64,000 nucleotides of DNA from Hyphomicrobiales bacterium (GTDB lineage: Bacteria; Pseudomonadota; Alphaproteobacteria; Rhizobiales; Rhizobiaceae): the NCBI GenBank assembly GCA_900471515.1, contig UCFC01000023.1:62001-126000 (forward strand). Direction: 5' to 3'. Of the stretch, positions 46,360-57,181 are shown piece by piece (position 1 is the stretch's first letter; each line of letters opens with the position of its first letter). The notes under the pieces were generated by a model. It did not search any database. It worked only from the letters and a program-made list of their open reading frames with translations, and was not told the DNA's origin. The position numbers were made by a program, and so were the translations under genes.

Positions 46360-47364
46360 TCAGGCGGGGCTCGCCGCTTCCTCAACCTCCCTTTCGGAGG
46401 CACGTCGGGCCGCGGCGGCTGCATATTTCTGGGCAATGACGGCGCAGACCATCAGCTGGATCTGGTGGAAGAGCATCAGCGGCAGAACGATCGCGCCGAT
46501 CGACTGGCCGGCAAAGATGACGTTTGCCATTGGGACGCCGCTTGCCAGGCTCTTCTTCGAGCCGCAGAAAGTGATGGTGATCTCGTCGGCCTTGTTGAAG
46601 CCGAGCCAACGGCTGCCGAACATGGTCAGAACGAGGACGAATGCCAGAAGCAGCATGTCGGCGACGATGACGGCGGCAATATCGGCGATCGAGAAAGTGC
46701 GCCACAGTCCCTCGACGACAGCCGTCGAAAAGGCCAGATAGACGACCATCAGGATGGAGCCGCGGTCGACCGGCATCAGGATCTTCTTCTTGGAGCGGAT
46801 CCAGTCGCCGATCCAGGGCTGCAGGATCTGGCCGACGACGAAGGGTGCCAGCAGCTGCAGCAGGATCTGCTCCAGCGCATCGAAGGAAAAGCCGCCATGG
46901 CCGCCGACCGAGAAGAGCAGGCCGACGAGCAGCGGCGTCAGGAACATGCCGAAAATATTGGAGGCTGAGGCCGAGCAGATCGCCGCCGGCACATTGCCGC
47001 CCGCCATCGACGTGAAGGCGATCGAGGACTGCACGGTCGACGGCAGCACGCAGAGGAAAAGAATGCCGAGATAGAGCGGCTGCGGCAGGATCGAATCCGG
47101 GATGAAGCCCATCGCCAGGCCGAGAACCGGAAAGATGCCGAAGGTCGTCAGTAGGATGACGAGATGCAGCCGCCAGTGCAAAAGGCCGGCGATGACGACA
47201 TCACGCGACAGGCGCGCGCCATGCAGGAAGAACAGAAGCGCGATGGCGAAATCGGTCGCCACGCCGAACCAGTCGGCGAAGGTCCCGCTCGCCGGGAGGA
47301 TCGAGGCGAGGATGACGGTGCAGACGAGCAGGATCGTGAATGTATCGGGCAGAAAGCGGCGCAT
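46360..47364 (-). CDS. Bile acid:sodium symporter family (SBF-like) transporter
   Basis: A 334-aa membrane protein with about ten helices, YfeH/SBF-like branch of the bile acid:sodium symporter superfamily. Signature segments: FFLHGARLSRDVV, FLCVLPSTVQSSIAFTSMAGGNVPAAICSASASN (seen as the two halves LPSTVQSSIAFTSMAGGN and AAICSASASNIFG) and ITFCGSKKSLASGVPMAN, which form the crossed helix motifs that bind sodium and substrate. Substrate is unknown in this branch. The ATG is the one starting MRRFLPDTF. It is divergent from a LysR gene with a conserved-looking inverted repeat between them. Confidence 0.92.
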   Translation of the reverse strand: MRRFLPDTFTILLVCTVILASILPASGTFADWFGVATDFAIALLFFLHGARLSRDVVIAGLLHWRLHLVILLTTFGIFPVLGLAMGFIPDSILPQPLYLGILFLCVLPSTVQSSIAFTSMAGGNVPAAICSASASNIFGMFLTPLLVGLLFSVGGHGGFSFDALEQILLQLLAPFVVGQILQPWIGDWIRSKKKILMPVDRGSILMVVYLAFSTAVVEGLWRTFSIADIAAVIVADMLLLAFVLVLTMFGSRWLGFNKADEITITFCGSKKSLASGVPMANVIFAGQSIGAIVLPLMLFHQIQLMVCAVIAQKYAAAAARRASEREVEEAASPA

Positions 47365-47382
47365 GGCAGTCTCGCTGGAACG

Positions 47383-47408
47383 AATGAGTTATTGTTCTGT
47401 CACTCATT
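47383..47408. promoter_or_regulatory. Candidate LysR operator
   Basis: AATGAGT (47383-47389) and ACTCATT (47402-47408) form a perfect 7-base inverted repeat with 12 bases between, centred between the divergent transporter and LysR genes. The spacing fits a LysR-type T-N11-A box. Confidence 0.55.
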
Positions 47409-47449
47409 ATGATCCAGGATGCAAGGAATAACAGTTATCACAGATCAGG

Positions 47450-48313
47450 ATGGCGACCATGCTCGACCTTTCCCAGCTCCGCAGTTTCGTCACCGTCGAA
47501 CAGATGGGCAGCTTCACACTGGCAGCCGAGAGGCTGGGCCTCGGGCAGTCGACTGTCAGCCAGCATATTCAACGGCTGGAAACGTCGCTCGGGCGCCGCC
47601 TGCTGGAGCGCGATACGCACAAGGTCGTGCTGACGGGTGACGGCGAGGCCCTGCTGTCGCATGCGCGGGCCATGCTGTCGATCGAGGGGCAGGTGCAATC
47701 GCTGTTTAGGGGCGGCAGCCTGCGCGGGCGCTTGCGGCTTGGCGTTTCCGAGGATTTCGTGACGAGCCAGCTGCCGGCGGTGCTGGAGGATTTTGTGCGC
47801 TCTCATCCCTCCGTCGATCTGGAGCTGACGGTGGCGCTTTCCGGGGTGCTCTACGAGATGCAGGACGCAGGCGCGATCGACCTCGTGCTTGCCAAGCGAA
47901 GGCTCGGCGATGAGCACGGAAAACTCGTCTACAGGGAACCGCTGGTGTGGCTGGCGCGTGATCCGGAGCATGTGCTGGCATCCGGACCGCTGCCGCTTAT
48001 CGCCTTTCCGCCGCCAAGTGTCACGCGCGCCATTGCACTGGAAGCGCTTGGCCGGCATGGCGTGGCCTGGCGCATTGTCTGCACCTGCGGCAGCCTGAGC
48101 GGGCTGACGGCCGCGGCGCGCGCCGGCATGGGCGTGCTCGTGCAGCCGCGCAGCATGGCGCCTTCGGGGTTGAAGGAAATCGCGCCCGCCAGGCTGCCGG
48201 CGCTGGAAGATGTCGAATTCGTGCTGGTGCCGCGAAAGGGGGCGGATCAGGCGCTCGTCGCGGCCCTTTCGGACGATATTCTGAGGAAGGTCAGGAGCTT
48301 GCGCTCGGCCTGA
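47450..48313 (+). CDS. LysR-family transcriptional regulator
   Basis: A 287-aa LysR regulator. The winged helix-turn-helix is in the first 65 residues (LRSFVTVEQMGSFTLAAERL, then STVSQHIQRLETSLGRRLL) and the effector domain follows (LRLGVSEDFVTSQLPAVLEDF). Two ATGs, 47450 and 47459, three codons apart, are both possible; the shorter gives the usual LysR start MLDLSQLRSF. Probable targets are the divergent transporter gene and itself through the inverted repeat at 47383-47408. Its effector is unknown. Confidence 0.92.
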   Translation: MATMLDLSQLRSFVTVEQMGSFTLAAERLGLGQSTVSQHIQRLETSLGRRLLERDTHKVVLTGDGEALLSHARAMLSIEGQVQSLFRGGSLRGRLRLGVSEDFVTSQLPAVLEDFVRSHPSVDLELTVALSGVLYEMQDAGAIDLVLAKRRLGDEHGKLVYREPLVWLARDPEHVLASGPLPLIAFPPPSVTRAIALEALGRHGVAWRIVCTCGSLSGLTAAARAGMGVLVQPRSMAPSGLKEIAPARLPALEDVEFVLVPRKGADQALVAALSDDILRKVRSLRSA

Positions 48314-48323
48314 TTGCCTTTCA

Positions 48324-48353
48324 AAAATCCCGCCGGTGAAGGCGGGATTTTCG
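48324..48353. terminator. Bidirectional terminator between LysR and BA14K genes
   Basis: AAAATCCCGCC pairs with GGCGGGATTTT around a six-base loop, with T-rich ends on both strands. It serves the converging LysR and BA14K genes. Confidence 0.85.
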
Positions 48354-48370
48354 TCTTCGAAATCAGATCT

Positions 48371-48790
48371 TTACGGCGAAACGCACTGGCGGCGCGGACC
48401 GTAGTAGGGCTGATAGGTATTGTCGTAGGCACGGTAGGAGCGATAGCGCGAATAGCACCAGCGGGTGTGATAGCTGCCGCCGGAGTAATAGCGCGGCTGG
48501 CGCTGCGCATTCAGGATGCCGCCGATGATGACGCCAGCGGCAAGGCCGCCGATAATGGCGCCGGCATTGTTGTGCCGGTGATACCGGCGATGACGCCAGC
48601 GGTCGTCGCCGTAGCGATAACGATAACGATCGTAACGATAGCGATCCCCGTGGCGGCGGTAATACTGCACCTGCTCGACATTCGAGACCTGCGGCATATC
48701 AGGCCTGGCGATTGCCGGAAACGCCTGAGCCGGTGTTATGCCTGTAAAGGCCGTCGCCACGCTCAGGACGATGATTGCCAATTTCTTCAT
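48371..48790 (-). CDS. BA14K-family secreted protein
   Basis: A 139-aa protein with a signal peptide (cut after about 22, PAQA), a long Tyr/Arg/His-rich middle (YYRRHGDRYRYDRYRYRYGD), one hydrophobic glycine-rich segment (about 77-94) and the BA14K C-terminal domain with Cys at CYSRYRSYRAYDNTYQPY and QCVSP. Brucella BA14K is an immunoreactive, lectin-like membrane protein required for normal smooth lipopolysaccharide. Such proteins are abundant in Rhizobiales. Likely site is the periplasm or envelope. Confidence 0.88.
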   Translation of the reverse strand: MKKLAIIVLSVATAFTGITPAQAFPAIARPDMPQVSNVEQVQYYRRHGDRYRYDRYRYRYGDDRWRHRRYHRHNNAGAIIGGLAAGVIIGGILNAQRQPRYYSGGSYHTRWCYSRYRSYRAYDNTYQPYYGPRRQCVSP

Positions 48791-48921
48791 TTCTTCACCT
48801 CTTCATAGGAAACGGGTGACACGGGCCGCCTATGAATTGACGGAGGAATGCCGAAGAGGCGGACTTTGTTCCGCACTGGCCGGAATATGGGTTTTCGAGC
48901 CGCCATTCCGGCCTTTCGGAA

Positions 48922-50022
48922 TCAGGCCGCCAGGCACTTCAGGAAGCCATCGACATCGGCTTCCGTCGTTGCAAAGCTGGTGACGAGGCGCACAAGCGCT
49001 TCGCCATCGGAAACGAGGTCCGGCATGCCGGCCGGGATCGGCCACTCGTAGAATTTTGCGCCTCTGTCTTCAGCCGTCTTTGCTGCCGATTTCTGAATGA
49101 CTGCGAAAACCTCGTTCGATGCGGTCGGCCAGGCCAGCCGGGCCGAATTGCTGGCGCCGATGCCGGCGCGCAGACGTTCCGCCATACCGTTGGAGTGGCG
49201 GGCGAGATCGAGCCAGAGGCCGTTTTCGAAATAGGCATCGAACTGGGCGGAGATGAAGCGCGACTTGGAGAAGAGCTGGGCGGCGCGCTTGCGGATGAAG
49301 TGCATTTCCTTCGCCTGTCCGGGATTGAAGAAGACGATGGCTTCCGCGCACCAGCAGCCGTTCTTGGTGCCGCCGAAGGAGAGAATGTCGACACCGCGCT
49401 TCCAGGTCATCTCGGCGGGCGTCGCGTTGAGCGCGACGAGGGCATTGGCGAAGCGGGCGCCGTCCATGTGCAGAGGCAGATTGCGCTTCCTGGCAATCGC
49501 GGAAATCTCGCCGATTTCCGGCAGGGAGTAGACGGTGCCGATTTCCGTCGCCTGCGTGATCGTGACGGCGCTGGCGCGGCCGTGGTGGACGGCGTCTTCG
49601 GGAAAGGCGGCAATCCTTGCCGACAGCGCTGCCGGGTCGATCTTGCCAAAATCGCCGGCGACCGGCATCAGGCGGGAAGCGCCCGAGAAGAATTCGGGGG
49701 CGCCGCATTCGTCCTGAGCGACATGGGCCTCCTGGTGGCAGAAGGCGATACCGCCGGGGCGCTGCACGCTTGCGAGCGAAAGCGAGTTCGCGGCGGTGCC
49801 GGTGGCGACGAAGAAGACCGAGACCTCGCGCTCGAAGATTTCCGAGAAGCGGGCTTCCACCTTCCTGTCATAGTCGCTGTTGCCATAGGCGGCGGCAAAA
49901 CCGGCGGATTGAGCCAGCAGGCGCTCGGCAATGGATTGATGGGCGCCAGCCCAGTTGTCAGATGCAAAAAACATGGAAGAAACCATTGAAAATGATGGGG
50001 CGGGAGGTTCGGATGGGGACAT
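48922..50022 (-). CDS. ltaE: Low-specificity L-threonine aldolase
   Basis: A 366-aa pyridoxal-phosphate enzyme that splits L-threonine and L-allo-threonine to glycine and acetaldehyde. The cofactor Lys220 lies in LSFGGTKNG, and LHMDGARFANAL and the N-terminal ASDNWAGAHQ are typical. The listed ATG (50022) has GTGAAG in front; a downstream ATG at 49974 (MFFASDNW, 350 aa) matches the usual length better but lacks a ribosome site. It is divergent from gltB across a ~500-base gap. A link to glycine and one-carbon metabolism with sarcosine oxidase in this window is possible but inferred. Confidence 0.9.
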   Translation of the reverse strand: MSPSEPPAPSFSMVSSMFFASDNWAGAHQSIAERLLAQSAGFAAAYGNSDYDRKVEARFSEIFEREVSVFFVATGTAANSLSLASVQRPGGIAFCHQEAHVAQDECGAPEFFSGASRLMPVAGDFGKIDPAALSARIAAFPEDAVHHGRASAVTITQATEIGTVYSLPEIGEISAIARKRNLPLHMDGARFANALVALNATPAEMTWKRGVDILSFGGTKNGCWCAEAIVFFNPGQAKEMHFIRKRAAQLFSKSRFISAQFDAYFENGLWLDLARHSNGMAERLRAGIGASNSARLAWPTASNEVFAVIQKSAAKTAEDRGAKFYEWPIPAGMPDLVSDGEALVRLVTSFATTEADVDGFLKCLAA

Positions 50023-50521
50023 TACGCCAAAGCTTCACAGGATCAAGGGCAGAAGCCGGAACGCATCACAAAAATTGAACCGCGCAATCAATAAACAAAA
50101 TAACGCCATTAATGTGTAATTTTATGTCGCCTCTTTGACTGATCCGGCAATCTTCCGTCGCAAATTGACGTTTTTTTAAGAGCACGCTCTTGCGGAGAGG
50201 AATTGTTTCTGGCATTGAACTGATGAACTAGGACAGGGTTGCTGTCCTATTTTGGCCTTCCCGGCCGAAGAGGCGCCGAAAGCCCTGGTAGAGAGCGGCT
50301 TTCACGCTATAGTTCCTTCGAGTGTCGAGCCTTCAGAAGGCGGCGCGCGGAGGCGAATGGCAGGCGCGGAACGCGGCGGTTTGCTTTCCTTGAGGAGCAG
50401 ACGTCTGCGACCGGATCTTCACAATGCAACAGCGCTGTCACGCGCCGGACCTATCTTCAAAGGTGCGGTGCGCGACGAAAGGCCGCCCGCAGCCCCGCGG
50501 GCTTCGACAGGAGGAAAGACG
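50023..50521. promoter_or_regulatory. Promoter/leader region of gltBD
   Basis: 499 bases with no gene. AT-rich to about 50220, then GC-rich to the gltB start. Two inverted repeats: AAGAGC/GCTCTT (50178-50191, two-base spacer) and TAGGACA/TGTCCTA (50229-50249, seven-base loop). The frame of gltB stays open upstream to 50252, but no ribosome site supports an earlier start. Confidence 0.5.
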
Positions 50522-53500
50522 ATGACGAAGATGACGCCATCCACGGGTATTGATCGGTTCGCAGCAGCAGACGTGCGCGCAACGGCCAATACGCGTAAAT
50601 CTGCCTCCGGCCTGCCGAAAAAGCAGGGGCTTTACGATCCGCGCAACGAACATGACGCCTGCGGTGTCGGCTTCGTCGCGCATATGAAGGGCCAGAAGTC
50701 GCATCAGATCGTCCGGGACGGTCTTTTCATTCTCGAAAACCTGACGCATCGCGGTGCCGTCGGCGCCGACCCGCTGATGGGCGACGGGGCCGGCATTCTC
50801 GTGCAGATCCCCGACCGTTTCTTCCGCGAGGAAATGGCCCAGCAGGGCATCACCCTGCCGAAGGCCGGCGAATATGGCGTCGGCCATATTTTCATGCCGC
50901 GCGACGAAAAGCAGATCGAGCATTTCAAGAAGGTGATCAAGGACGTCATCACCGAGGAAGGCCAGGTCTTCATCGGCTTCCGCGACGTGCCTGTCGACAA
51001 TTCTTCGCTCTCCAAGGCGCCGGCGATTGCCGCCACCGAACCGCATCACGTCCAGGTCTTCATCGGTGCCGGCAAGGATGCCGCGACGAACAGCGAGTTC
51101 GAGCGCCGGCTCTTCACGCTTCGCAAGGTGATCTCCAACCGTATCTATGACGAGTTCGACGGCGAGGAGAGCAATTTCTATCCGGTGTCGCTCTCCAGCA
51201 CGACCGTCGTCTACAAGGGCATGTTCCTGGCCTATCAGGTCGGCGCCTATTACAAGGACCTGGCGGACCCGCGTTTCGAAAGCGCCGTCGCCCTCGTGCA
51301 TCAGCGGTTTTCGACCAACACTTTCCCGTCGTGGAAGCTCGCGCACCCCTATCGCATGGTCGCCCACAACGGCGAAATCAACACGCTGCGCGGCAACGTC
51401 AACTGGATGGCGGCGCGCCAGGCTTCGGTCTCCTCTCCGCTCTTCGGCGAGGACATCTCCAAGCTCTGGCCGATCTCCTATGAAGGCCAGTCGGATACGG
51501 CCTGTTTCGATAACGCGCTCGAATTCCTCGTGCGCGGCGGCTATTCGCTGTCGCATGCCGTCATGATGCTGATCCCGGAGGCCTGGGCCGGAAACCAGTC
51601 CATGTCGCCCGAGCGCAAGGCCTTCTACGAATATCATGCCGCTCTCATGGAGCCGTGGGACGGACCGGCCGCGGTCGCCTTCACGGACGGCAAGCAGATC
51701 GGGGCCACGCTCGACCGTAACGGCCTGCGCCCGGCCCGCTACCTCGTAACCAACGACGACCGCGTCATCCTGGCGTCCGAGGCCGGCACGCTGCCGGTTG
51801 CGGAGGAAAACATCGTCCAGAAGTGGCGCCTGCAGCCAGGCAAGATGCTGCTGATCGACATGGAGGAAGGGCGCATCATCTCCGACGACGAGGTGAAAGC
51901 GCAGCTGGCGAACGCGCATCCCTATCGCAGCTGGCTGAACCGCACGCAGCTCATCCTTGAGGACCTGAAGCCGGTCGAGCCGCGCGCGCTGCGCCGCGAC
52001 GTCTCGCTGCTCGATCGCCAGCAGGCCTTCGGCTATACGACCGAGGACACCAGGATCCTGATGTCGCCGATGGCGACGACGGGTCAGGAAGCGATCGGCT
52101 CGATGGGCACGGATACGCCGATCTCGGCCATGTCCGACAAGTCGAAGCTGCTCTACACCTATTTCAAGCAGAATTTCGCGCAGGTGACGAACCCGCCGAT
52201 CGACCCGATCCGAGAAGAGCTCGTCATGAGCCTCGTCTCCTTCATCGGTCCGCGTCCGAACATTCTCGACCACGAAGGCATGGCGAACGCCAAGCGACTC
52301 GAAGTGCGCCAGCCGATCCTGACCAACGGCGATCTCGAAAAGATCCGCTCGATCGGTCACACGGAAGACCGTTTCGATACGAAGACGCTCGACTTCACCT
52401 ACGATGTGGAGCGCGGTGCCGAAGGCATGCCGGAAATGCTCGATCGTCTCTGCGAGCGGGCGGAAGCAGCCGTCAAGGGCGGCTACAACATCATCGTGCT
52501 CTCCGACCGCCAGATCGGCCCGGATCGTATCGCCATCCCCGCGCTGCTGGCGACCGCTGCCGTGCACCATCACCTGATCCGCAAGGGGCTGCGCACCTCG
52601 GTCGGCCTCGTCGTCGAAACCGGCGAGCCGCGCGAAGTGCACCATTTCTGCCTGCTGGCCGGCTATGGCGCGGAAGCGATCAACCCCTATCTCGCCTTCG
52701 ACACGCTGCTCGACATGCATGCCAAGGGCGAATTCCCGAAGGAAGTCGATGCCAGCGAGGTCGTCTACCGCTATATCAAGGCGGTCGGCAAGGGCATCCT
52801 GAAGGTCATGTCGAAGATGGGCATTTCGACCTATCAGTCCTATTGCGGCGCGCAGATCTTCGACGCGATCGGCCTGCAGTCGGAATTCGTCGACAAATAC
52901 TTCTTCGGTACCGCGACGACGATCGAAGGTGTCGGCCTGGAGGAAATCGCCAGCGAAACGGTTGCCCGCCACAAGGCCGCTTTCGGCCGCGACCCGATCC
53001 TGGCGAGCAATCTCGATATCGGCGGCGAATATGCCTACCGCATGCGCGGCGAAAGCCATGCCTGGACCCCGGATGCCGTGGCTGCCCTGCAGCATGCGGT
53101 GCGCGGCAATGCCGAGGACCGCTACCGCGAATTCGCCGAGATGGTGAACACGTCGGCACTGCGCATGAACACGATCCGCGGCCTCTTCAAGATCAAGAGC
53201 GCGGAGGCCCTCGGCCGCACGCCGGTCTCGCTCGACAGCGTCGAGCCGGCCATCGATATCGTCAAGCGCTTCTCCACCGGCGCCATGTCCTTCGGCTCGA
53301 TCAGCCGCGAGGCGCATACGACGCTTGCCATCGCCATGAACCGGATCGGCGGCAAGTCGAACACCGGCGAAGGCGGCGAGGAGAGCGACCGCTACATGCC
53401 GCTCTCGGACGGTTCTTCGAACCCCGAGCGTTCGGCCATCAAGCAGATCGCCTCCGGCCGCTTCGGCGTGACGACGGAATATCTCGTCAATGCCGACGTG

Positions 53501-55246
53501 CTGCAGATCAAGGTTGCGCAGGGTGCCAAGCCCGGCGAAGGCGGCCAGCTGCCCGGCCACAAGGTCGATGCGGTCGTTGCCAAGACCCGCCACTCGACGC
53601 CTGGCGTCGGCCTGATTTCGCCGCCGCCGCACCATGACATCTATTCGATCGAAGATCTGGCGCAGCTGATCTACGACCTGAAGAACGTCAATCCGACCGC
53701 GGATGTTTCGGTCAAGCTCGTCTCGGAAGTCGGCGTCGGCACGGTTGCCGCCGGCGTTGCCAAGGCGCGCGCCGACCACATCACGGTTGCCGGTTTCGAC
53801 GGCGGCACGGGCGCTTCGCCGCTCACCTCGCTGAAGCATGCCGGCAGCCCCTGGGAAATCGGCCTTGCCGAAACCCAGCAGACGCTGGTGCTGAACGGCC
53901 TGCGGTCGCGTGTCGCCCTGCAGGTCGACGGTGGTCTGAAGACCGGCCGCGACGTCGTCATCGGCGCGTTGCTTGGCGCCGACGAGTTCGGTTTCGCGAC
54001 GGCGCCGCTGATCGCAGCCGGCTGTGTGATGATGCGCAAATGCCATCTCAACACCTGTCCGGTGGGTGTGGCGACGCAGGATCCTGTCCTGCGCAAGCGC
54101 TTCAAGGGCACGCCCGAGCACGTCATCAATTATTTCTTCTTCGTCGCCAACGAAGTGCGCGAAATTCTGGCTTCCCTCGGTTTCACCAGGCTCGATGAGA
54201 TCATCGGCGCTTCGGAACTGCTGGAGAAGGACGAGATGCTGGCACACTGGAAGGCCAAGGGTCTCGACTTCGCGAAGATCTTCCACAAGGTCGATGCGCC
54301 GAAGGAAGAGACCTACTGGACGACACGGCAGAAGCATCCGATCGACGACATTCTCGACCGCAAGATGATCGCGGCAGCCGAGCCGGCGCTGGCATCGAAG
54401 ACGCCGGTCGCCTTCGAAGTCGATATCAAGAATGTCGATCGTTCGGCCGGTGCGATGCTGTCTGGCGAGGTCGCCAAGCGTTACAACCACCGCGGCCTGA
54501 AGGAAGACACGATCAACGTCACGCTGAGGGGGACGGCCGGTCAGAGCTTCGGCGCGTTCCTCGCCCGCGGCATCACCTTCAACCTGATCGGCGACGGCAA
54601 CGACTATGTCGGCAAGGGTCTTTCGGGCGGCAAGATCATCATCCGGCCGCCGGAGAACTCGAAGATCGTCGCCGAGAATTCGATCATCGTCGGCAATACC
54701 GTCCTCTACGGTGCGACCGAGGGCGAGTGTTACTTCCGTGGTGTCGCGGGCGAGCGCTTCGCGGTTCGCAACTCCGGCGCCATCGCCGTCGTCGAAGGCG
54801 TGGGCGACCATGGCTGCGAATACATGACCGGCGGCGTGGTCGTCGTGCTCGGCGGAACGGGCCGCAACTTCGCGGCCGGCATGTCCGGCGGCGTGGCCTA
54901 TGTTCTCGATGAGGCCGGCGATTTCGCCAGCCGCTGCAACATGGCCATGGTCGAGCTCGAGCCGGTTCCGGAAGAGGACGACATGCTGGAGAAGCTGCAC
55001 CATCACGGCGGCGACCTCATGCACAAGGGACGCGTCGATGTCTCCGGTGACATGACGCGCCACGACGAGGAGCGCCTCTACCAGCTCATCTCCAACCATC
55101 TGCACTACACGGGCTCCACCCGCGCCAAGGAGATCCTTGAGCACTGGGCCGACTATCGCCCGAAATTCCGCAAGGTCATGCCGGTCGAATACCGCCGTGC
55201 GCTTGAGGAAATGGAGCGCAGCCGGATGGGCATCGCTGCCGAGTAA
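50522..55246 (+). CDS. gltB: Glutamate synthase (NADPH) large subunit
   Basis: GltB (1574 aa) makes glutamate from glutamine and 2-oxoglutarate with GltD. Class II amidotransferase domain begins at Cys47 in [11 protein letters not shown], so a 46-residue propeptide should be removed. The central and FMN-binding synthase domains carry [16 protein letters not shown] and [17 protein letters not shown]; the 3Fe-4S ligands are Cys1168, Cys1174 and Cys1179 ([12 protein letters not shown]). The C-terminal beta-helix ends with the [21 protein letters not shown] block. The ATG at 50522 follows AGGAGGAAAG and gives the usual length. It is required for ammonium assimilation. Confidence 0.98.
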   Translation: MTKMTPSTGIDRFAAADVRATANTRKSASGLPKKQGLYDPRNEHDACGVGFVAHMKGQKSHQIVRDGLFILENLTHRGAVGADPLMGDGAGILVQIPDRFFREEMAQQGITLPKAGEYGVGHIFMPRDEKQIEHFKKVIKDVITEEGQVFIGFRDVPVDNSSLSKAPAIAATEPHHVQVFIGAGKDAATNSEFERRLFTLRKVISNRIYDEFDGEESNFYPVSLSSTTVVYKGMFLAYQVGAYYKDLADPRFESAVALVHQRFSTNTFPSWKLAHPYRMVAHNGEINTLRGNVNWMAARQASVSSPLFGEDISKLWPISYEGQSDTACFDNALEFLVRGGYSLSHAVMMLIPEAWAGNQSMSPERKAFYEYHAALMEPWDGPAAVAFTDGKQIGATLDRNGLRPARYLVTNDDRVILASEAGTLPVAEENIVQKWRLQPGKMLLIDMEEGRIISDDEVKAQLANAHPYRSWLNRTQLILEDLKPVEPRALRRDVSLLDRQQAFGYTTEDTRILMSPMATTGQEAIGSMGTDTPISAMSDKSKLLYTYFKQNFAQVTNPPIDPIREELVMSLVSFIGPRPNILDHEGMANAKRLEVRQPILTNGDLEKIRSIGHTEDRFDTKTLDFTYDVERGAEGMPEMLDRLCERAEAAVKGGYNIIVLSDRQIGPDRIAIPALLATAAVHHHLIRKGLRTSVGLVVETGEPREVHHFCLLAGYGAEAINPYLAFDTLLDMHAKGEFPKEVDASEVVYRYIKAVGKGILKVMSKMGISTYQSYCGAQIFDAIGLQSEFVDKYFFGTATTIEGVGLEEIASETVARHKAAFGRDPILASNLDIGGEYAYRMRGESHAWTPDAVAALQHAVRGNAEDRYREFAEMVNTSALRMNTIRGLFKIKSAEALGRTPVSLDSVEPAIDIVKRFSTGAMSFGSISREAHTTLAIAMNRIGGKSNTGEGGEESDRYMPLSDGSSNPERSAIKQIASGRFGVTTEYLVNADVLQIKVAQGAKPGEGGQLPGHKVDAVVAKTRHSTPGVGLISPPPHHDIYSIEDLAQLIYDLKNVNPTADVSVKLVSEVGVGTVAAGVAKARADHITVAGFDGGTGASPLTSLKHAGSPWEIGLAETQQTLVLNGLRSRVALQVDGGLKTGRDVVIGALLGADEFGFATAPLIAAGCVMMRKCHLNTCPVGVATQDPVLRKRFKGTPEHVINYFFFVANEVREILASLGFTRLDEIIGASELLEKDEMLAHWKAKGLDFAKIFHKVDAPKEETYWTTRQKHPIDDILDRKMIAAAEPALASKTPVAFEVDIKNVDRSAGAMLSGEVAKRYNHRGLKEDTINVTLRGTAGQSFGAFLARGITFNLIGDGNDYVGKGLSGGKIIIRPPENSKIVAENSIIVGNTVLYGATEGECYFRGVAGERFAVRNSGAIAVVEGVGDHGCEYMTGGVVVVLGGTGRNFAAGMSGGVAYVLDEAGDFASRCNMAMVELEPVPEEDDMLEKLHHHGGDLMHKGRVDVSGDMTRHDEERLYQLISNHLHYTGSTRAKEILEHWADYRPKFRKVMPVEYRRALEEMERSRMGIAAE

Positions 55247-55259
55247 TTCAGCCGAACAA

Positions 55260-55290
55260 TCCGCCACGCCGCACAAGCCTGCGTGGCGGA
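55260..55290 (+). other. Stem-loop in the gltB-gltD intercistronic region
   Basis: TCCGCCACGC (55260-55269) pairs perfectly with GCGTGGCGGA (55281-55290) around 11 bases. No T run follows, so it is more likely an mRNA-stability or processing element than a terminator. 225 bases separate gltB and the gltD start. Confidence 0.7.
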
Positions 55291-55471
55291 TGACCGAAAT
55301 ATCTCGATGACCCACGACGATCAGCCGCAAGCCTGAAGCTCGCGCCACCGCGTGGATGGTTCTCAGGGGATATGTTCAATGACGGTCGAAACCAACAAGC
55401 TGCCTCCGCGATCGAGGCTGAACAGACAACTGGCCGCAGGCGAGGCGGTCATGACGGTAAGGGACGAAAAT

Positions 55472-56926
55472 ATGGGTAAGGTTACAGGTTTTCTGGAAAT
55501 CGACCGGCAGGTAGCAAAGTATCAGCCGGCGTCGGACCGCATCCGGCATTTCCGCGAATTCACGATCCCGATGTCGGACCCGGAAGTACAGAAACAGGCG
55601 GCTCGCTGCATGGACTGTGGCATCCCCTATTGCCACGGGCCGACCGGCTGCCCTGTTCATAACCAGATTCCGGACTGGAACGACCTCGTCTACAACAACA
55701 ATTGGGAAGCGGCGATCCAGAACCTGCACTCGACCAACAACTTCCCGGAGTTCACCGGTCGTGTCTGCCCCGCTCCCTGCGAAGAGGCCTGCACGCTGAA
55801 CCTCGAAGATGCGCCGGTCGCGATCAAGACGGTCGAGCAGGCGATTGCCGACAAGGCTTACGAACTCGGCTTCATCCGTCCACAGCCGGCGACGATCCAT
55901 ACCGGCAAGAAAGTCGCCATCATCGGCTCCGGCCCCGCCGGCATGGCGGCGGCCCAGCAGCTCGGCCGTGCCGGTCATGACGTGCATGTCTACGAACGCG
56001 AGACGAAGCCGGGCGGCCTGCTCCGTTACGGCATCCCGGACTTCAAGATGGAGAAGAACTTCATCGATCGCCGTGTCGAGCAGATGAAGGGCGAGGGCGT
56101 GACCTTCCATTGCGGCGTCAATGTCGGCGTGGACGTCAAGGTCGAGCAGCTTCTGGCCGATCATGACGCCGTGCTTTACTGCGGCGGCTCCGAGACGCCG
56201 CGCGAGGCCGGCATTCCCGGCACCGACCTGTCGGGTGTTCACGATGCGATGCCGTACCTGGTGCAGCAGAACAAGCGCGTCGGCCGCGAGAATATCGACA
56301 GCACCGGCTGGCCGTCCGATCCGATCCTTGCCGGCGCCAAACATGTCGTCGTCGTCGGCGGTGGCGACACTGCCTCCGACTGCGTCGGCACGGCTTTCCG
56401 TCAGGGTGCGGTCAAGGTGACGCAGCTCGACATCCGCCCGCAGCCACCGGAAAAGGAAGACAAGCTTGCCGTCTGGCCGTTCTGGGCCACGAAGATGCGT
56501 ACGTCCTCCTCGCAGGCCGAAGGCGCGGTACGCGAATTCCAGGTCGCGACGCTGGAATTCGTCGGTGAGGACGGGGTGCTGACCGGCGTGAAGTGCTGCG
56601 AAGTCGACGAGCGCCGTCGCCCGGTTCCAGGCACCGAATTCGTCATCAAGGCGGATCTCGCTTTCATCGCCATCGGCTTCAGCGGCCCGTTCAAGGACAG
56701 CGTCCTGAAGGAGCTCGACGGCAAGCTGACGCTCAATGTCGACAGGCGCGGATCGACCAACGTCGTCGCCAACGACCGTGACTACAAGACCTCGGTCGAT
56801 AAGCTCTGGACGGCCGGCGATGTGCGCCGCGGCCAGTCGCTGGTGGTCTGGGCGATCCGCGAAGGCCGCCAGGCCGCACGCGCCATCGACGAGGCATTGA
56901 TGGGCTCCACCGTCCTGCCGCGCTGA
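55472..56926 (+). CDS. gltD: Glutamate synthase (NADPH) small subunit
   Basis: GltD (484 aa) passes electrons from NADPH through FAD and 4Fe-4S clusters to GltB. N-terminal cysteine clusters: [21 protein letters not shown] and [18 protein letters not shown] site [20 protein letters not shown] site [12 protein letters not shown]-terminal FAD segment [17 protein letters not shown] use the ATG giving [10 protein letters not shown], which matches the normal 484-aa length, with GGGA in front. In-frame ATGs at 55451 and 55379 are possible but the extra sequence (NKLPPRSRLNRQLAAGEAV) is not typical of the family. It follows gltB in one operon. Confidence 0.96.
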   Translation: MGKVTGFLEIDRQVAKYQPASDRIRHFREFTIPMSDPEVQKQAARCMDCGIPYCHGPTGCPVHNQIPDWNDLVYNNNWEAAIQNLHSTNNFPEFTGRVCPAPCEEACTLNLEDAPVAIKTVEQAIADKAYELGFIRPQPATIHTGKKVAIIGSGPAGMAAAQQLGRAGHDVHVYERETKPGGLLRYGIPDFKMEKNFIDRRVEQMKGEGVTFHCGVNVGVDVKVEQLLADHDAVLYCGGSETPREAGIPGTDLSGVHDAMPYLVQQNKRVGRENIDSTGWPSDPILAGAKHVVVVGGGDTASDCVGTAFRQGAVKVTQLDIRPQPPEKEDKLAVWPFWATKMRTSSSQAEGAVREFQVATLEFVGEDGVLTGVKCCEVDERRRPVPGTEFVIKADLAFIAIGFSGPFKDSVLKELDGKLTLNVDRRGSTNVVANDRDYKTSVDKLWTAGDVRRGQSLVVWAIREGRQAARAIDEALMGSTVLPR

Positions 56927-56954
56927 TCTGCCTCAAAATACCCGTCGTACAACA

Positions 56955-56982
56955 GCTCCGCCGTCATCCGGCGGAGTTTTTT
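56955..56982 (+). terminator. Intrinsic terminator of gltBD
   Basis: CTCCGCCG (56956-56963) pairs with CGGCGGAG (56969-56976) around five bases, followed by six T, 29 bases after the gltD stop. Confidence 0.93.
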
Positions 56983-57181
56983 ATGGTGCGACCGGTTGAC
57001 GCGTCGCTGCCTCCGGCAAGCTTCGTACAATTCCGCAACCGCAGGCTCTTTGCGTGCGCAGGCCAGAACCGGCCCTGCGGCGACCGCACGGACATGCCCC
57101 CACCGATCGGTCGCGAGACGTTTCACTGCTGGCGGCGGCGCAAGGGACAAGATCGCCGCGGGCCACGACAAAGGACAAACC

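Noticed and set aside
50252..50521. N-terminal extension of gltB by 90 codons
   Set aside because: The start at 50522 has AGGAGGAAAG and gives the standard length and propeptide; the extension resembles GC-rich noise.
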